Shown here: positions 1-13,740 of the stretch, in pieces
How positions within the stretch are numbered: position 1 is the stretch's first letter
How the letters are laid out: each line of letters begins with the position of its first letter
From: Prosapia bicincta
Lineage: Eukaryota > Arthropoda > Insecta > Hemiptera > Cercopidae
Direction: 5' to 3'
Length of the DNA: 64,000 bases
NCBI GenBank assembly: GCA_036971475.1
Contig: JBAIZL010000005.1
Location: 236,469,369 to 236,533,368, forward strand
Translations under genes and position numbers: made by a program
The notes under the pieces: model-generated
Database searches by the model: none
Told to the model about the DNA's origin: nothing
The model's input: the letters and a program-made list of their open reading frames with translations, nothing else

Positions 1-1860
1 GAGCTTAACAAAGGCTTAGTTTTTGTCAAAGAAAAGGATGTAATCTTTTCAACACATACATGGAATCTAGTAATATCTGTAGGTACCGAAGATTATGACG
101 AAATATTGTATAATATAGAGTCTTTATTTACTCATCTTGAGTCACAGAAGAATATTTCTGAAATAAGTGACTTACTTCCATACTATGAAATATCACGACT
201 TCGAGTTAGCTTACAAGTAACTCGTAATGAAATAACTAATTTAAGGCTCCTGTTGCCAAAACCTAGAATAACTCGAGGATTAATAAACGGAGTCGGTAAT
301 GTATTTAAATTTCTGTTTGGAACAATGGACGATGGAGATTTTCAAAGTATAAGTTCTCAATTAGATGGCCTTGATGAACAATCTACTACTCTAGTACATG
401 TGGAAGAAGAACAACTTACTTACATGAAGAAACTAACTAATGAAGTGGAAGGAAACTCAAAGGCAATCAAAACTATAGCAGAGACGTTAAAGGATACAAT
501 TTTAGAAGTCAAAAATATAAACTTCACTATTTGGAATGAAATAACTCAATTGAAGAGAAAATTACGATATCAAGCGCGTATTTCTTCCTTAATTAGAGAA
601 ATAGAGTTAACTTTAAGCTTAGTAGATAAACAATTAGTACAATTGCAGGAAGCTCTTGATGTTACTGCGACTGGTCACTTAAGCTCTATGTTAATAAAAC
701 CAGCTAAATTAAACATGATTTTAAAAGAAATTGTAACTCATTTACCTAATGGTTTGTCTTTAATAACAGATATAGAATTAGATAAAGTTTATGGTTATTA
801 TAAGATAGTTGAAGTTCATGCTATGTCTAGTAAAAATGCCATAAGGTTGATTATCGAAATACCTCTTAAGTCAGGTAACAAATATTTTGAATTGTTTAGA
901 GTAAGACCATTACCTTATTTTGACAATGACCTAGCACGGTTTGTAGTTGTAAGTGGAGAAGCAAGCTATTTTGCCATATCCAATGACCGACAGTGGTATG
1001 CTCTATTAGAAGAGAGTCAGCTGAAAGACTGCAATGACGAAGTCTATGGAATTTGCTCGATAGATATACCTCTATTTCCAGCGGCGGAAGGAGCCAGCTG
1101 CACACATGCAATGTTTGCCGGAGAGGACAGCAAGGCACATCAATACTGCCAGAGAGACGTCTTACGAAACTACACAACGCCTACTCTGTACCCAGGTCCT
1201 AAAGGTGAATTTTGGATCTACAGTTTGCCCCATTCTATTATGTCCACTTGGCAATGTACTTTTCCCAATGAAATTCCTCTTAGATCTACCCCTCATACTT
1301 CTACTCGAACTTTAGAAGGAACTGGTATCATTTATAATACCCAGAATTGTTATATCTATTCTAAATATTTCAAGATATCCCCTCACTCTGAAGGACAAAC
1401 TTATTTCAAAGTACAATTCAACCATATCATTGTCCCAGCAATTTCAGATATCCTAACTTCAGTAAAACGATTCTTATTTAAAAATCAATCTTCCTATAAT
1501 GAAAGTAATATTTCAAATTTAGAAGAAATTATAAATAATCACTCAGAACGAGCTGATGTCATAAGTATAGAAAGACTCCAGAGGAAGTTGATAGAGATAA
1601 GGAAACCACAAGTAGTAAACAATTTATTTCTGACCTACCTCACTGTGATAATTATTGTAATTGTCATCACTAGTTTTTTAACTGTCAGCTGTGTACTTCA
1701 ATGTCGTTTTACGAAACAAAACATTCAATCATCCCTTAGCCTTGAACGTGAGACTCCAGCCGTTATAGCTGCCATACCTACTGCATTCAACCTAATACCA
1801 GATGACAACGTACCAACCACAACTAGATATGCTCAAGGTCATCTTACGTCATCAATTTAG
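1..1860 (+). CDS. env: Errantivirus-like envelope (Env/F-type fusion) protein, 5' partial
   Basis: The frame is open from the first base of the window to the TAA at 1858-1860 (619 codons visible), so the true start lies upstream. The family (Ty3/gypsy errantivirus Env, related to baculovirus F proteins) is a membrane glycoprotein that mediates membrane fusion. Visible features: an R-I-T-R furin-type RXXR site at residues 89-92, followed directly by a G-L-I-N-G fusion-peptide-like segment; a long helical, probably coiled-coil stretch at about 115-185; a cysteine-rich ectodomain centred near residues 343-385; potential N-glycosylation sites; a hydrophobic membrane anchor at about 542-566; and a cytoplasmic tail of about 50 residues. 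The RXXR site lacks the extra basic residue at P2. No stop or frameshift is visible in this part. The LTR follows downstream, as expected for env as last gene. Assignment is by recognised motifs, not a search. Confidence 0.85.
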   Translation, partial: ELNKGLVFVKEKDVIFSTHTWNLVISVGTEDYDEILYNIESLFTHLESQKNISEISDLLPYYEISRLRVSLQVTRNEITNLRLLLPKPRITRGLINGVGNVFKFLFGTMDDGDFQSISSQLDGLDEQSTTLVHVEEEQLTYMKKLTNEVEGNSKAIKTIAETLKDTILEVKNINFTIWNEITQLKRKLRYQARISSLIREIELTLSLVDKQLVQLQEALDVTATGHLSSMLIKPAKLNMILKEIVTHLPNGLSLITDIELDKVYGYYKIVEVHAMSSKNAIRLIIEIPLKSGNKYFELFRVRPLPYFDNDLARFVVVSGEASYFAISNDRQWYALLEESQLKDCNDEVYGICSIDIPLFPAAEGASCTHAMFAGEDSKAHQYCQRDVLRNYTTPTLYPGPKGEFWIYSLPHSIMSTWQCTFPNEIPLRSTPHTSTRTLEGTGIIYNTQNCYIYSKYFKISPHSEGQTYFKVQFNHIIVPAISDILTSVKRFLFKNQSSYNESNISNLEEIINNHSERADVISIERLQRKLIEIRKPQVVNNLFLTYLTVIIIVIVITSFLTVSCVLQCRFTKQNIQSSLSLERETPAVIAAIPTAFNLIPDDNVPTTTRYAQGHLTSSI

Positions 1861-2413
1861 TGAAAGTGTTTGTGAATATTAGAGAAAATATGTGTTGTTT
1901 ACTTAAAGAATTTCAAGTGAAAAAAGAAAAGGTGTACTTGTAGTCTGAATTAAATTACTTCAGATAGACATTAGTTATTTAAAAATTTGATTTTGTTTTA
2001 AAATATATTTACATTAAATTTAGTATAGATCTTTAAATATTTTTTTGTGTAAATGAACAGTTTTTGAATTTGTCAATTACGTAAAGAACATTTAGATTAG
2101 TTGTTTTATGAATATTGAACTTTAGTTTTATACAAAATGGAGATCTTTAAATATTGCCATTATTTAATCGATCATTTATTATTATAATATATCCAATTCA
2201 GATAGTCTTTGTTTTATCTAGATATTCATTGTTTTCTTAAGAAAGCACAGTTTGATTATGTAGAGGATTTTATTTTAAAATTTGGATTTAAACTTAAGAT
2301 TAGAGTATAGAGTTTAATAATTTTGCAGAAAACTTAATGATTTTAAGAAAAATATTTCTTAAACTTTTTTTAATTTATGTTTTTGAAAAGAAAGACTCCC
2401 TGAGCCTTCTTTT
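1861..2413 (+). other. Non-coding spacer between env and 3' LTR
   Basis: Very AT-rich sequence with stops in all frames between the env stop codon and the polypurine tract. It would be the 3' untranslated part of the element. The segment around 2023-2045 is loosely repeated around 2140-2155 (AGATCTTTAAATAT). No gene is seen. Confidence 0.5.
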
Positions 2414-2430
2414 TTAAAAGAGAGGGTGGG
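2414..2430 (+). other. Polypurine tract (plus-strand primer site)
   Basis: A purine run, AAAAGAGAGGGTGGG, ends immediately before the TGTAGTG that begins the proposed LTR. LTR retroelements prime plus-strand DNA synthesis from such a tract. One T interrupts the run. Confidence 0.65.
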
Positions 2431-3036
2431 TGTAGTGCCAGATAATCTGTCTTGGTGGTTAGATTAGAGTTTCTCAAGTTTCCTGTGACAGTATCCTGAG
2501 GAACCCTCATCAACCACATTCAGCCACAACTAAAAATGTTTATCTAACCAAAACATCCTTCACGTGGACATGTAATGACCTTTAGAGAGGATCTCTGAAG
2601 ACAGCTGATTGGAGAAGGATCATCCAATTAAAAGAAATAAGATAAATTCCAACCAATCCTGTTAGAGTTAGAGTCCACATGGACTGTCAAAACTCACACC
2701 CAAGAGTAAAACAAGAACAAGAGGGAGAACCCATATATAACCTCATGTTGAGCCCTCAAGAGTTAGTTTTTCAGTTAGAGTCAGTTAGAGAGAGAGTCAG
2801 AGAGTCAGACAGATTTTGTTAGTGGATTTTGTTAGATAGTTAGTTGAAATTGTATTATGTTTTGTTAACTTAGAAGTGTTATATCTGTACTGGAGATGCT
2901 AAACCGTAAGTCAAAATATATATAACATTTATTTCTGCAAATCATGTCTAGTCATTAAGAACCACAGACCTATCCATCATACCAATGAAGTAGTTCCCAG
3001 TGTCTATATAAAGATCTATAGTCTCGACACATTACA
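2431..3036 (+). mobile_element. 3' LTR of the env-bearing retroelement
   Basis: The block starts with TGTAGTGCC right after the polypurine tract. It ends, by inference, at the ATTACA of 3031-3036, giving complementary TGTA...TACA ends and about 606 bp. The next four bases, ATAT, fit the TATA/ATAT-type target duplication of errantiviruses. Internally it has a TATA-like box at 2734-2740 and GTTAGAGTCA/GAGAGTCAG repeats at 2761-2810. The 5' LTR is outside the window, so the boundaries rest on motifs alone. Confidence 0.65.
2731..2780 (+). promoter_or_regulatory. Candidate LTR promoter (TATA box and arthropod-type initiator)
   Basis: CCATATATAA at 2731-2740 is followed by TCAGTT at 2771-2776, which matches the arthropod initiator consensus. 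The spacing is about 10 bp longer than the usual 30, so the initiator could instead be another CA dinucleotide nearby. Position inside the LTR supports a promoter role. Confidence 0.4.
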
Positions 3037-4344
3037 ATATCAGCTAGTCTTTGGTTAACAATATTGTCGAAAAAGATCAATTAACTTATCCATGCCCTAA
3101 TTTAGTTTCTAATTCGTCCACCAGGAGCAATAATAATTATTTTCAGTACATTTGTTCGTTTTAGATCTGCTGCTCTTGAACGGTTATCAAGGTAATTTCC
3201 AAATCAAATAGAAAAATTTTAATGATGTACTCTAATTACGTGTTTTAAAGAAAATCCTGCAAAAATGTTTCTAACAGAAATGTAATTTAAAAAACTTGAC
3301 ACACGTCACAAAACCAATTTCCAGTAAACTCTCGCGATATATGTGAAGAGAAATATAGGCTTTATGACTTGAAAGTGTTCAAAGTTTATTTTATGAGCCT
3401 TTTAACTGCATCATGATGAAAAGTATCGTTCATGTACCAGTAGCGTAACTGCCTTTTTGCTGCTTGACCGAATCGCGCCTCGGAGACAAAAACTAAGATT
3501 CGAGTATACTACTGCGCCCCTGCTAGTAACATACTAGCTACTATTTATAGGAATAAGCCTATAAACAATCGTCATTCATACAAATAATGATAAACATCTA
3601 CCTGAAGGTTAAGACTGAGTAATTGTTTTTGTACGAACAGCCAGTGGTTACATGAATCAACCCGTGTTTTAAATTCCCCTCAAGAGTTTTCAAACATTGA
3701 ATCACTACTCCACTTCATGCCAACAAGATCCTGGTAGATATTGAATCCGTATTGTGCATCGAAAAGTTTACAAAAAATAAATACTGTATGCTGAATATAT
3801 TATTCAAATAAAATTGTCTCGTAAGGAAACTCTCTGAAGAACTGAATCAACATCTGGAGATGGTTTAACGAAGAAGTTACTTTGACTATTCCAAACCGAC
3901 TACAATACTATTAATTAATAAATCAATCACTACTGACCACCTCCCGTTACTTGTACTGTATATCATCAACGCCGTTACAAGCCGACAACTTGTTCCATCG
4001 CCTGTCACCGCGAAGCTTTCTAAATAATGTGGTCTGGTAGCCTTCCAAACAGATTCCTGTGCGTACGCTATCAGCAATATCTTCAATATTTCACTGTGTG
4101 TATGTTTTGTAAACAATCAAGCGTTAATTTCCTGAAGCAATAAGTCAAATATCGAAGTATCGATAATCGACACATAACAAACATGTTGAAAATGTATTTT
4201 TTGTTTTGTCTGAGTCGCTTTGTGAAATAAAACTTTTTCTGGATTTATCCGTTACAAACTCGCTTATTTTTATCTATTAACAAACAATTTTACATTTAAA
4301 CTCCATCTCATCTGAAAAAGTAATAAAACGTTAGGACGCTCTCA
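3037..4344. other. Intergenic, nothing recognised
   Basis: AT-rich flanking DNA after the LTR. Short open frames are scattered and none shows a family signature or coding-like composition. Confidence 0.5.
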
Positions 4345-5075
<731 letters not shown>

Positions 5076-6019
5076 CATATAATGACATTATTAATAAATG
5101 AGGGCTGAGATAGCATTTATGGGTACTTCATGGGATAGCATCTTACGTTGCACAGTATCATATCACATATCATCTTAGCTGATCAATAAAGGAAAACTTG
5201 ACACTGGCCGAGGAGGAGAAAACAATCTGAGCTCCTAACTCGACCCGTAATTCCAACCGACTATTCTGTTCGGCCGCGAAAATACCAACCCTACCGACAA
5301 CGGACGTTAATAGATAAAAGACGGAAAACTACGGTTAAAAGCTATTTTTATAAATATATATCACCGACCTTCGCATATGTTTCTGTTCGTTGGTGGTGGC
5401 CCAAGTAGGCCCATTTTGAATTATAGTTTATTTTAGCGCACAGAAACAAAGCCACCTTTTGTATACATATTTCTAAACCCACTCTAAAGATGTGTCTGCA
5501 AGTTGCAATTCATCACCGACTTAATCTAGACCTGTCCTCGACCGCCCACAGCCTTACGATTCAAACCAGAGACGTTACTTTTGCTTTTACACTTTCTACT
5601 GTCCAACTTTTATTGTAAATAGGCATTTATTATCCTCACTACTCACCATCGGAAATTTTCCCACAAGAAATAATACTTGCCGCGTAGTAAGAACAGGAGC
5701 TGGCATAAGACATATGCTTAAATTTGGTATTATGTATAAACGTATAGGACAAATAGATTTATAAAAACCTTATGGAGACAGAACGTTTTTAGATCGTTAG
5801 CTTCTTCATCATTGTCAAAGTTAGCCGACAAACTCCAGATAGTGACGAAGGTCGCATAGTGCGATCGAAGATGTTTTGTATTGTTAAAGTTTTAACACAT
5901 TTACCTCATTTACAATGTTTTTCGAGTGGTAATATTAGTCCGTTTCAACAAACGTTATAGACAATAAAATCCCTGATTTAAAACATCTTGAAAACCATGA
6001 GATTTACTACTAACATAAA
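5076..6019. other. Intergenic, nothing recognised
   Basis: No open frame, RNA gene or repeat family was recognised. Composition is mixed, with a slightly GC-richer patch at 5200-5560. Confidence 0.5.
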
Positions 6020-7828
6020 AACTTCATTTCCAGGGCGTCAATCAGTTGAAGTGGCTGATAGAAGTGAATACTTTATGTCCAAAGAGGCAGTTAGTGGGAC
6101 TGGCCGTCAGAAGTGATTACTTCATTTCTAGAGTAGCAGTAAGTAGGACTGGCCGACAAAAGTGAATACTTTATTTGCAGAGGGACAGTTAGTGGGACTG
6201 ACCGACAGAAGTGAATACTTCATTTCTAGAGTAGCAGTCAGTAGGACTGGCCGACAAAAGTGAATACTTTATTTGCAGAGGGACAATCAGTGGGACTGAC
6301 TGACAGAAGTGAATATTTCATTTCTAGAGTAGCAGTCAGTAGGACTGGCCGACAAAAGTGAATACTTTATTTGCAGAGGGACAATCAGTGGGACTGACCG
6401 ACAGAAGTGAATACTTCATTTCTAGAGTAGCAGTCAGTAGGACTGGCCGACAAAAGTGAATACTTTATTTGCAGAGGGACAATCAGTGGGACTGACTGAC
6501 AGAAGTGAATATTTCATTTCTAGAGTAGTAGTCAGTAGGACTGGCCGACAAAAGGGAATACTTTATTTGCAGAGGGACAGTTAGTGGGACTGACCGACAG
6601 AAGTAAATACTTCATTAGTAGAGTGGCAGTCAGTGGCACTGGTTTGATAGACGTGGAAACTTCATTACTAAAGTGGCAGTCAGTGGAACTGGTCGCCAGA
6701 AGTGAATAGTTCATTTGTAGAGTAGCAGTTAGTGGGACTGGTAGACAGAAGTGAATACTTCATTAGTAGAGTGGCAGTCAGTGGCACTGGTTGATAGACG
6801 TGGAAACTTCATTACTAAAGTGGCAGTCAGTGGAACTGGTCGCCAGAAGTGAATAGTTCATTTGTAGAGTAGCAGTTAGTGGGACTGGTAGACAGAAGTG
6901 AATACTTCATTAGTAGAGTGGCAGTCAGTGGCACTGGTTGACAGACGTGGAAACTTCATTACTAAAGTGGCAGTCAGTGGAACTGGTCGCCAGAAGTGAA
7001 TAGTTCATTTGTAGAGTAGCAGTTAGTGGGACTGGTAGACAGAAGTGAATACTTCATTAGTAGAGTGGCAGTCAGTGGCACTGGTTGATAGACGTGGAAA
7101 CTTCATTACTAAAGTGGCAGTCAGTGGAACTGGTCGTTAGAAGTGAATAGTTCATTTGTGGAGTAGCAGTTAGTGGGACTGGTAGATAGATGTGAATACT
7201 TCATTAGTAGAGTGGCAGTCAGTGGCACTGGTTGATAGACGTGGAAACTTCATTACTAAAGTGGCAGTCAGTGGAACTGGTCGCCAGAAGTGAATAGTTC
7301 ATTTGTAGAGTAGCAGTTAGTGGGACTGGTAGACAGAAGTGAATACTTCATTTGTAGAGTAGCATTCAGTGGGACTGGTTGATAGACGTGGAAACTTCAT
7401 TACTAAAGTGGCAGTCAGTGGAACTGGTCGCCAGAAGTGAATAGTTCATTTGTAGAGTAGCAGTTAGTGGGACTGGTAGACAGAAGTGAATACTTCATTT
7501 GTAGAGTAGCATTCAGTGGGACTGGTAGACAGAAGTGAATACTTCATTTGTAGAGTAGCATTTAGTGGGACTGGTAGACAGAAGTGAATACTTCATTTGT
7601 AGAGTAGCATTTAGTGGGACTGGTAGACAGAAGTGAATACTTCATTTGTAGAGTAGCATTTAGTGGGACTGGTAGACAGAAGTGAATACTTCATTTGTAG
7701 AGTAGCATTCAGTGGAACTGGTCGCCAGAAGTGAATAGTTCATTTGTAGAGTAGCAGTTAGTGGGACTGGTAGACAGAAGTGAATACTTCATTTGTAGAG
7801 TAGCATTCAGTGGGACTGGTAGACAGAA
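6020..7828. repeat. 49-bp satellite array with higher-order structure
   Basis: About 37 monomers of 49 bp, recognisable by ACTGGTAGACAGAAGTGAAT then ACTTCATTTGTAGAGTAGCA. Landmarks recur at exactly 98 bp in the first part (GGCCGACAAAAG at 6151, 6249, 6347). They recur at exactly 147 bp in the middle (GCACTGGTTG at 6784, 6931, 7078, 7225), and at 49 bp in the last part (7561, 7610 and on). Most monomers contain the dyad GAAGT-GAAT-ACTTC. No coding role is apparent. Confidence 0.95.
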
Positions 7829-7844
7829 TGTAATATAACGTGTT

Positions 7845-7990
7845 AATCTAATAATATTTAATAAATAAAATAACGTAATCGACGTATTAAAACAGCTGTT
7901 CTACTACATAGCCCATAACATAAAATCGGATGTTTAAGAAATCTTACATTACTATTTAAAACAAAATAAAATATTACAAAAAACGTCCCG
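7845..7990 (-). repeat. Dispersed repeat family A, copy 1 (partial)
   Basis: On the minus strand it carries the family landmarks: a TTATGTTATGGGCTATGTAG-like block, then GAACAGCTGTT, then ACGTTATTTTATTTATT. Similar copies lie at 8466, 10700, 13276, 31735 and 34680. The 5' part is diverged. Confidence 0.6.
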
Positions 7991-8465
7991 TGATGTGACG
8001 GATAAGAGAATTTTTCTCGTGTGTTAATCATACGGTTTCTGTTAAATATCATCAATAAGGTCGTTTAAGGTGAAAAGCTATTTCACAAATCTATTTCAGA
8101 ACGGTTTTATGCTGGTAAGATTGTAGAGAGTATTACGCAGAAACCACGCAAATAAACAAGCTCGTAAAACCTGCTGCAACAAGCATTATGTTGCTAACGA
8201 ACATGTTGCAGGATCGATACGACCAAGTAGTTGTATAAAGTCATTACGCCATTAATCAAACAAACCATTTCCCTTTGAGACCGGTAAAGTGAAATCAATA
8301 AAAAGCAAACAGCGATACAGGCATTAAGTTCATACTTGCATATTCATCGTTGTGCACATGAGGGGATTGAGTAAAAGCTGTACGAAGTATTCCACACATA
8401 AAGGATGTGCTCTATTTAATTACAAAAATAAAACAAGTGTTATAAACATATATAATTTTTTCAAA
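7991..8465. other. Intergenic, nothing recognised
   Basis: Unassigned DNA between two copies of dispersed repeat family A. The GCAACAAGCATTATGTTGC near 8180 is a small hairpin. No gene is seen. Confidence 0.45.
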
Positions 8466-8702
8466 TCAATTCTTACTCAAATCCATAATGAAAAATTGTA
8501 TTATAGTTATTTTTTATTAAATAATTACAATTAACATAAATAAAGTAACATAACCTACGAGTTAAAACTACTGTTCTACCACATAACCTATAATATAAGA
8601 TCAGCTATTTTATGAAATCCCATGCTATTACGTAATTTAAGCTAACTAGGACAAAATAACTATATTCGTTTGTGAAACGTTTTTCACTAATATAAAACTT
8701 AA
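8466..8702 (-). repeat. Dispersed repeat family A, copy 2
   Basis: A near full-length copy about 235 bp long. The plus-strand reading runs from TCAATTCTTACT through GTTCTACCACATAACC and ATCAGCTATTTTATGAAATC to a GTGAAACGTTTTTCAC dyad. The same order of blocks is found inverted at 34680-34945, and in this orientation at 13276-13500. Confidence 0.75.
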
Positions 8703-9047
8703 ATTAAATTATTAATAACAATTTATTTATTATTTATATATATTTATTATTAATTGAAATAATATTTTAATAAAACTATGTCATGTACTAAAGCTTTAAA
8801 CCTGTATCAGTATTTTTAATATGGAATAAATTTTAACGAGTTAAATGGAAATATAACATTATTAAAGCTTAATATAAATCTACTTGTTTTGTCTAGGCTG
8901 TAATAAATAAATATCTCAACTCCAAATTAAGACGGTCGGGAAACGGCGAGGAATATGTTAACGCAATAGTCACCCATAAAGTAATATTATGACCTATTTA
9001 CTCATTTCTAACAAAATATTACCTGTATTAAGAGCTTGAAGCAATTG
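8703..9047. other. AT-rich intergenic, nothing recognised
   Basis: Highly AT-rich DNA with many short direct and inverted A/T words. No gene or known element end was recognised. Confidence 0.45.
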
Positions 9048-9097
9048 TGGTATTTTTTAAACAAAAACAAAGCTTCTTAACTACAAAAACCTTTAAA

Positions 9098-9142
9098 TCC
9101 TTATGTAGCCTACATTTCGAGTGCAAAGCTATCTTCAGAGGA
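9098..9142 (-). ncRNA. Hammerhead-ribozyme-like motif, left arm of 9.1-kb foldback
   Basis: Read on the minus strand: stem I strand TCCT, core CTGAAGA, a degenerate stem II region, GAA, then the 13-nt hairpin ATGTAG-G-CTACAT as stem III, A at the cleavage position, and AGGA closing stem I. Stem II is weak here, so activity is doubtful. The extended but still self-complementary stem III, compared with ATGTACAT in the 32.6-kb copy, argues for a conserved structure. Confidence 0.35.
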
Positions 9143-9217
9143 AATTATTACAAGAATAACTTACAATTATGATGATAAATATAACTTTTAATAAGAGGAA
9201 TTATTCTTGAAATAATT

Positions 9218-9260
9218 TTCTCTGAAGATAATTTCTTTGTAGTCGAAACGTACATAAGGA
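9218..9260 (+). ncRNA. Hammerhead-ribozyme-like motif, right arm of 9.1-kb foldback
   Basis: TTCT, core CTGAAGA at 9222-9228, a decayed stem II region, GAAA at 9245-9248, CGTACAT, A, then AGGA, which can pair with TTCT (one G-U). Stem II pairing is mostly lost, so this looks like a degenerate copy. Confidence 0.3.
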
Positions 9261-9305
9261 TTTTAATAAAAGTTGTTTGTGGTTAAAAGTTTTTATTTAT
9301 TTGAA

Positions 9306-10699
9306 TTATTCCTGATTTTTTTAACACTTCTAAATTAAACATTTTCGCTCTTAGTTCCATACTTTGTTTGCTTAAATTCACGTTTGTGTATAAATTAATT
9401 GTATTACTATTTTAATAGTAAAAGTTATTAACTACTCACAGTTACTTTATTATAGTCATTATTATTATTTAAAAATCTAAATATTTACTTTCTTTAAATA
9501 GGATGAGAATAATTAATTTAAAATATTTCGGCTAGTTTGCATAAGAACAGTTTTAAACCTCAAGTTATATTACTTAATCATTAAGTTAAAATTCTATTGA
9601 GTTTATAAGTTAATAAATATACTTATAATTAAAATAAATCATACTAAATTATTTTAAGACAAAAATAATGAATTATATTTTTTGTGTGTATCGTAATATT
9701 TGAATGTAATTGTTATAGAATTAGAATACTTTGTATTGATTGGAGATACGAATTAGGTTTAAGTACGCTTAAATTCTATAAATACCGATCCATATTTATT
9801 CAGTAATCTATGGAGCCGAAAAATTTCATACATTTTGAGTATTGGTTGTAGTTGTCATTTAGAGACGGCAAGTAGGTCTACATGAATAAATTCATGAGAA
9901 CGTAAAAGAGGATATTTGGAGGTGTAATTATCAGAAACCACTAGAAACAATCGAATTAAAACTTTGACAAGTAAACAATCAATGATCAACAAAAATAACA
10001 CAATTTGAATTGAATATTTTCATTACGAGTTTCTTAATGATTATTTCCTACTGATATCGCAGCAATGCGCTGCGTGTAAGCTAATTATATATATTTTCCC
10101 ATATTATTTGCATTATTGTAGGCCTATAGATATTGTAAATTAACTTAAAAATCCAAATTGTCTATGATCTAGTTTGCAATTAAATTTCAACGAAATACAA
10201 GTTTCTATAAGCATGAAATTATGTAATTAAAAAGATTTTGAAATTCTAAATCTTTCCTTTGACACACAGAATTGCTTCAATAATCCATGTATTTTACTAA
10301 TGTCAACTAAAGATTTGTTAAATACTAATTAAAATTATTCATGACAAAACTGCTTCATAAAAGTGTTATAGCATTATAATGTTAAATTGAAAATAACTTT
10401 TTGAAGCATTATCAGTGCTCTAGAGAATTAAGTAATCATTTCACAAGGACATTCAACAATTAAAGACACAAAGTGGTGAAGAAATACTAGTGGTACTTTT
10501 ACTGCTTTAGGTTGGCATCACTGTGATCATTCTAGGCAAATACGGTTATGTTTACAACCCCAATGGGCTAGCGGTTTAAAGTTCCCACATTAGTAGAATA
10601 ACGTTTTTGAACTTTAACCGTCTCCGGGCGCGAACAAATGTTTTTCACATAACAATAAACATTTAGTCCGCGTCATCAGAGATTTGAGAGCAAGATATT
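9306..10699. other. Intergenic, nothing recognised
   Basis: AT-rich single-copy-looking DNA without convincing open frames or element ends. A modestly GC-richer patch lies at 10500-10680. Confidence 0.45.
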
Positions 10700-10985
10700 T
10701 AGCCTAAATTAAGCGATAACATATGGTTTCATACAACAACTGTTTTTAGGTTATAAACTGCGGTTATGGTAGATGGGTATGACTATGTTTGCACGGGAGA
10801 AAAATCATCTCATAAGTCACGCAACGGGTATTATATTTTAGCTAAGATTAACTAACAAGATATTATTTCATACATCTGTTTTCATGTTATAGGTTATATT
10901 GTAGAACAGCTGTTTCAACATGTTGGTTACTTTATTTATTGTGCATTATCAAGTTGAAATGTTGTTATTTAATATTTTAATAGTT
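10700..10985 (+). repeat. Dispersed repeat family A, copies 3a/3b
   Basis: A short partial match, GCGATAACATATGGTTTCAT, occurs at 10714. A longer one at 10840-10985 includes TTTCATGTTATAGGTTATAT, TGTAGAACAGCTGTTTCAAC and GTTACTTTATTTATTG. They may be one copy interrupted or internally duplicated. Confidence 0.65.
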
Positions 10986-13275
<2,290 letters not shown>

Positions 13276-13500
13276 TCTAAGTCAATTCCTACTTAGATCA
13301 ACAAAAAATAATTTTATTTTAGTTACTTTTTAATAAATAATTACAAATTATATGAATAAAGTAATAAAACATATACGTTAAGATATCTGTTCTACCACAT
13401 AACGTATAATTCAAAATCAGCTGTTTTATGAAACTATGTTATTACATATTTTAAGGAAAATGGGACGAAATACCTATATTGTTTTATCCCAGATAAAACT
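13276..13500 (-). repeat. Dispersed repeat family A, copy 4
   Basis: The plus strand reads GTCAATTCCTACTTAGATCA, then TTAATAAATAATTACAA, GTTCTACCACATAACG, ATCAGCTGTTTTATGAAAC and GGGACGAAATACC. This matches the 34680-34945 copy in inverse orientation, including the terminal TAAGTAGGAATTGAC word. Confidence 0.75.
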
Positions 13501-13539
13501 AAAATTAATTCATTAAATTAAATTTATATATATATATGA

Positions 13540-13700
13540 TGAATAGTTATTATCTGGAGTACATCTGTTCATTCTGAAATGCACAAAATCGCAGTTCCGA
13601 CGTTTCGCTAGAATCTCATCTAGCATTGACGAGGTTAACCCAACAACAGTGGTAGAACGAGTGAAGAGCGCAGAAAACTCTGCTCCTGTATATAGAGGAA
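13540..13700 (-). repeat. Penelope pLTR, coding-sense copy (3' end)
   Basis: The minus-strand reading includes GGAGCAGAGTTTTCTGCGCT, CTTCACTCG, then the hairpin GCTAGA-TGAGAT-TCTAGC followed by GAAACGTC, and ends near ATAATAACTATTCATCAT beside an AT run. It shares these words with 14636-14795 and 39410-39535. Confidence 0.8.
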
Positions 13701-13740
13701 TGAAGCCACGCCCATTTACGTCAATCCCCACACATTCACG

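Larger units (their letters stand above)
9048..9305. mobile_element. Foldback element FB1, diverged copy
   Basis: Two inverted arms (about 9048-9165 and 9190-9305) face each other over a short spacer. Each contains the series AAATAAA...ACCACAAA...CCTTATGTA...TTTCGA...TCTTCAGAG or its complement. The arms are clearly diverged from one another. They match the perfect palindrome at 32579-32813 block for block, so the two loci are members of one family. Each arm has a hammerhead-like motif pointing outward. No coding capacity. Confidence 0.75.

Noticed and set aside
5555..5580. tRNA T-arm-like GATTCAAACC
   Set aside because: No acceptor stem, D-arm or anticodon arm could be drawn around it.
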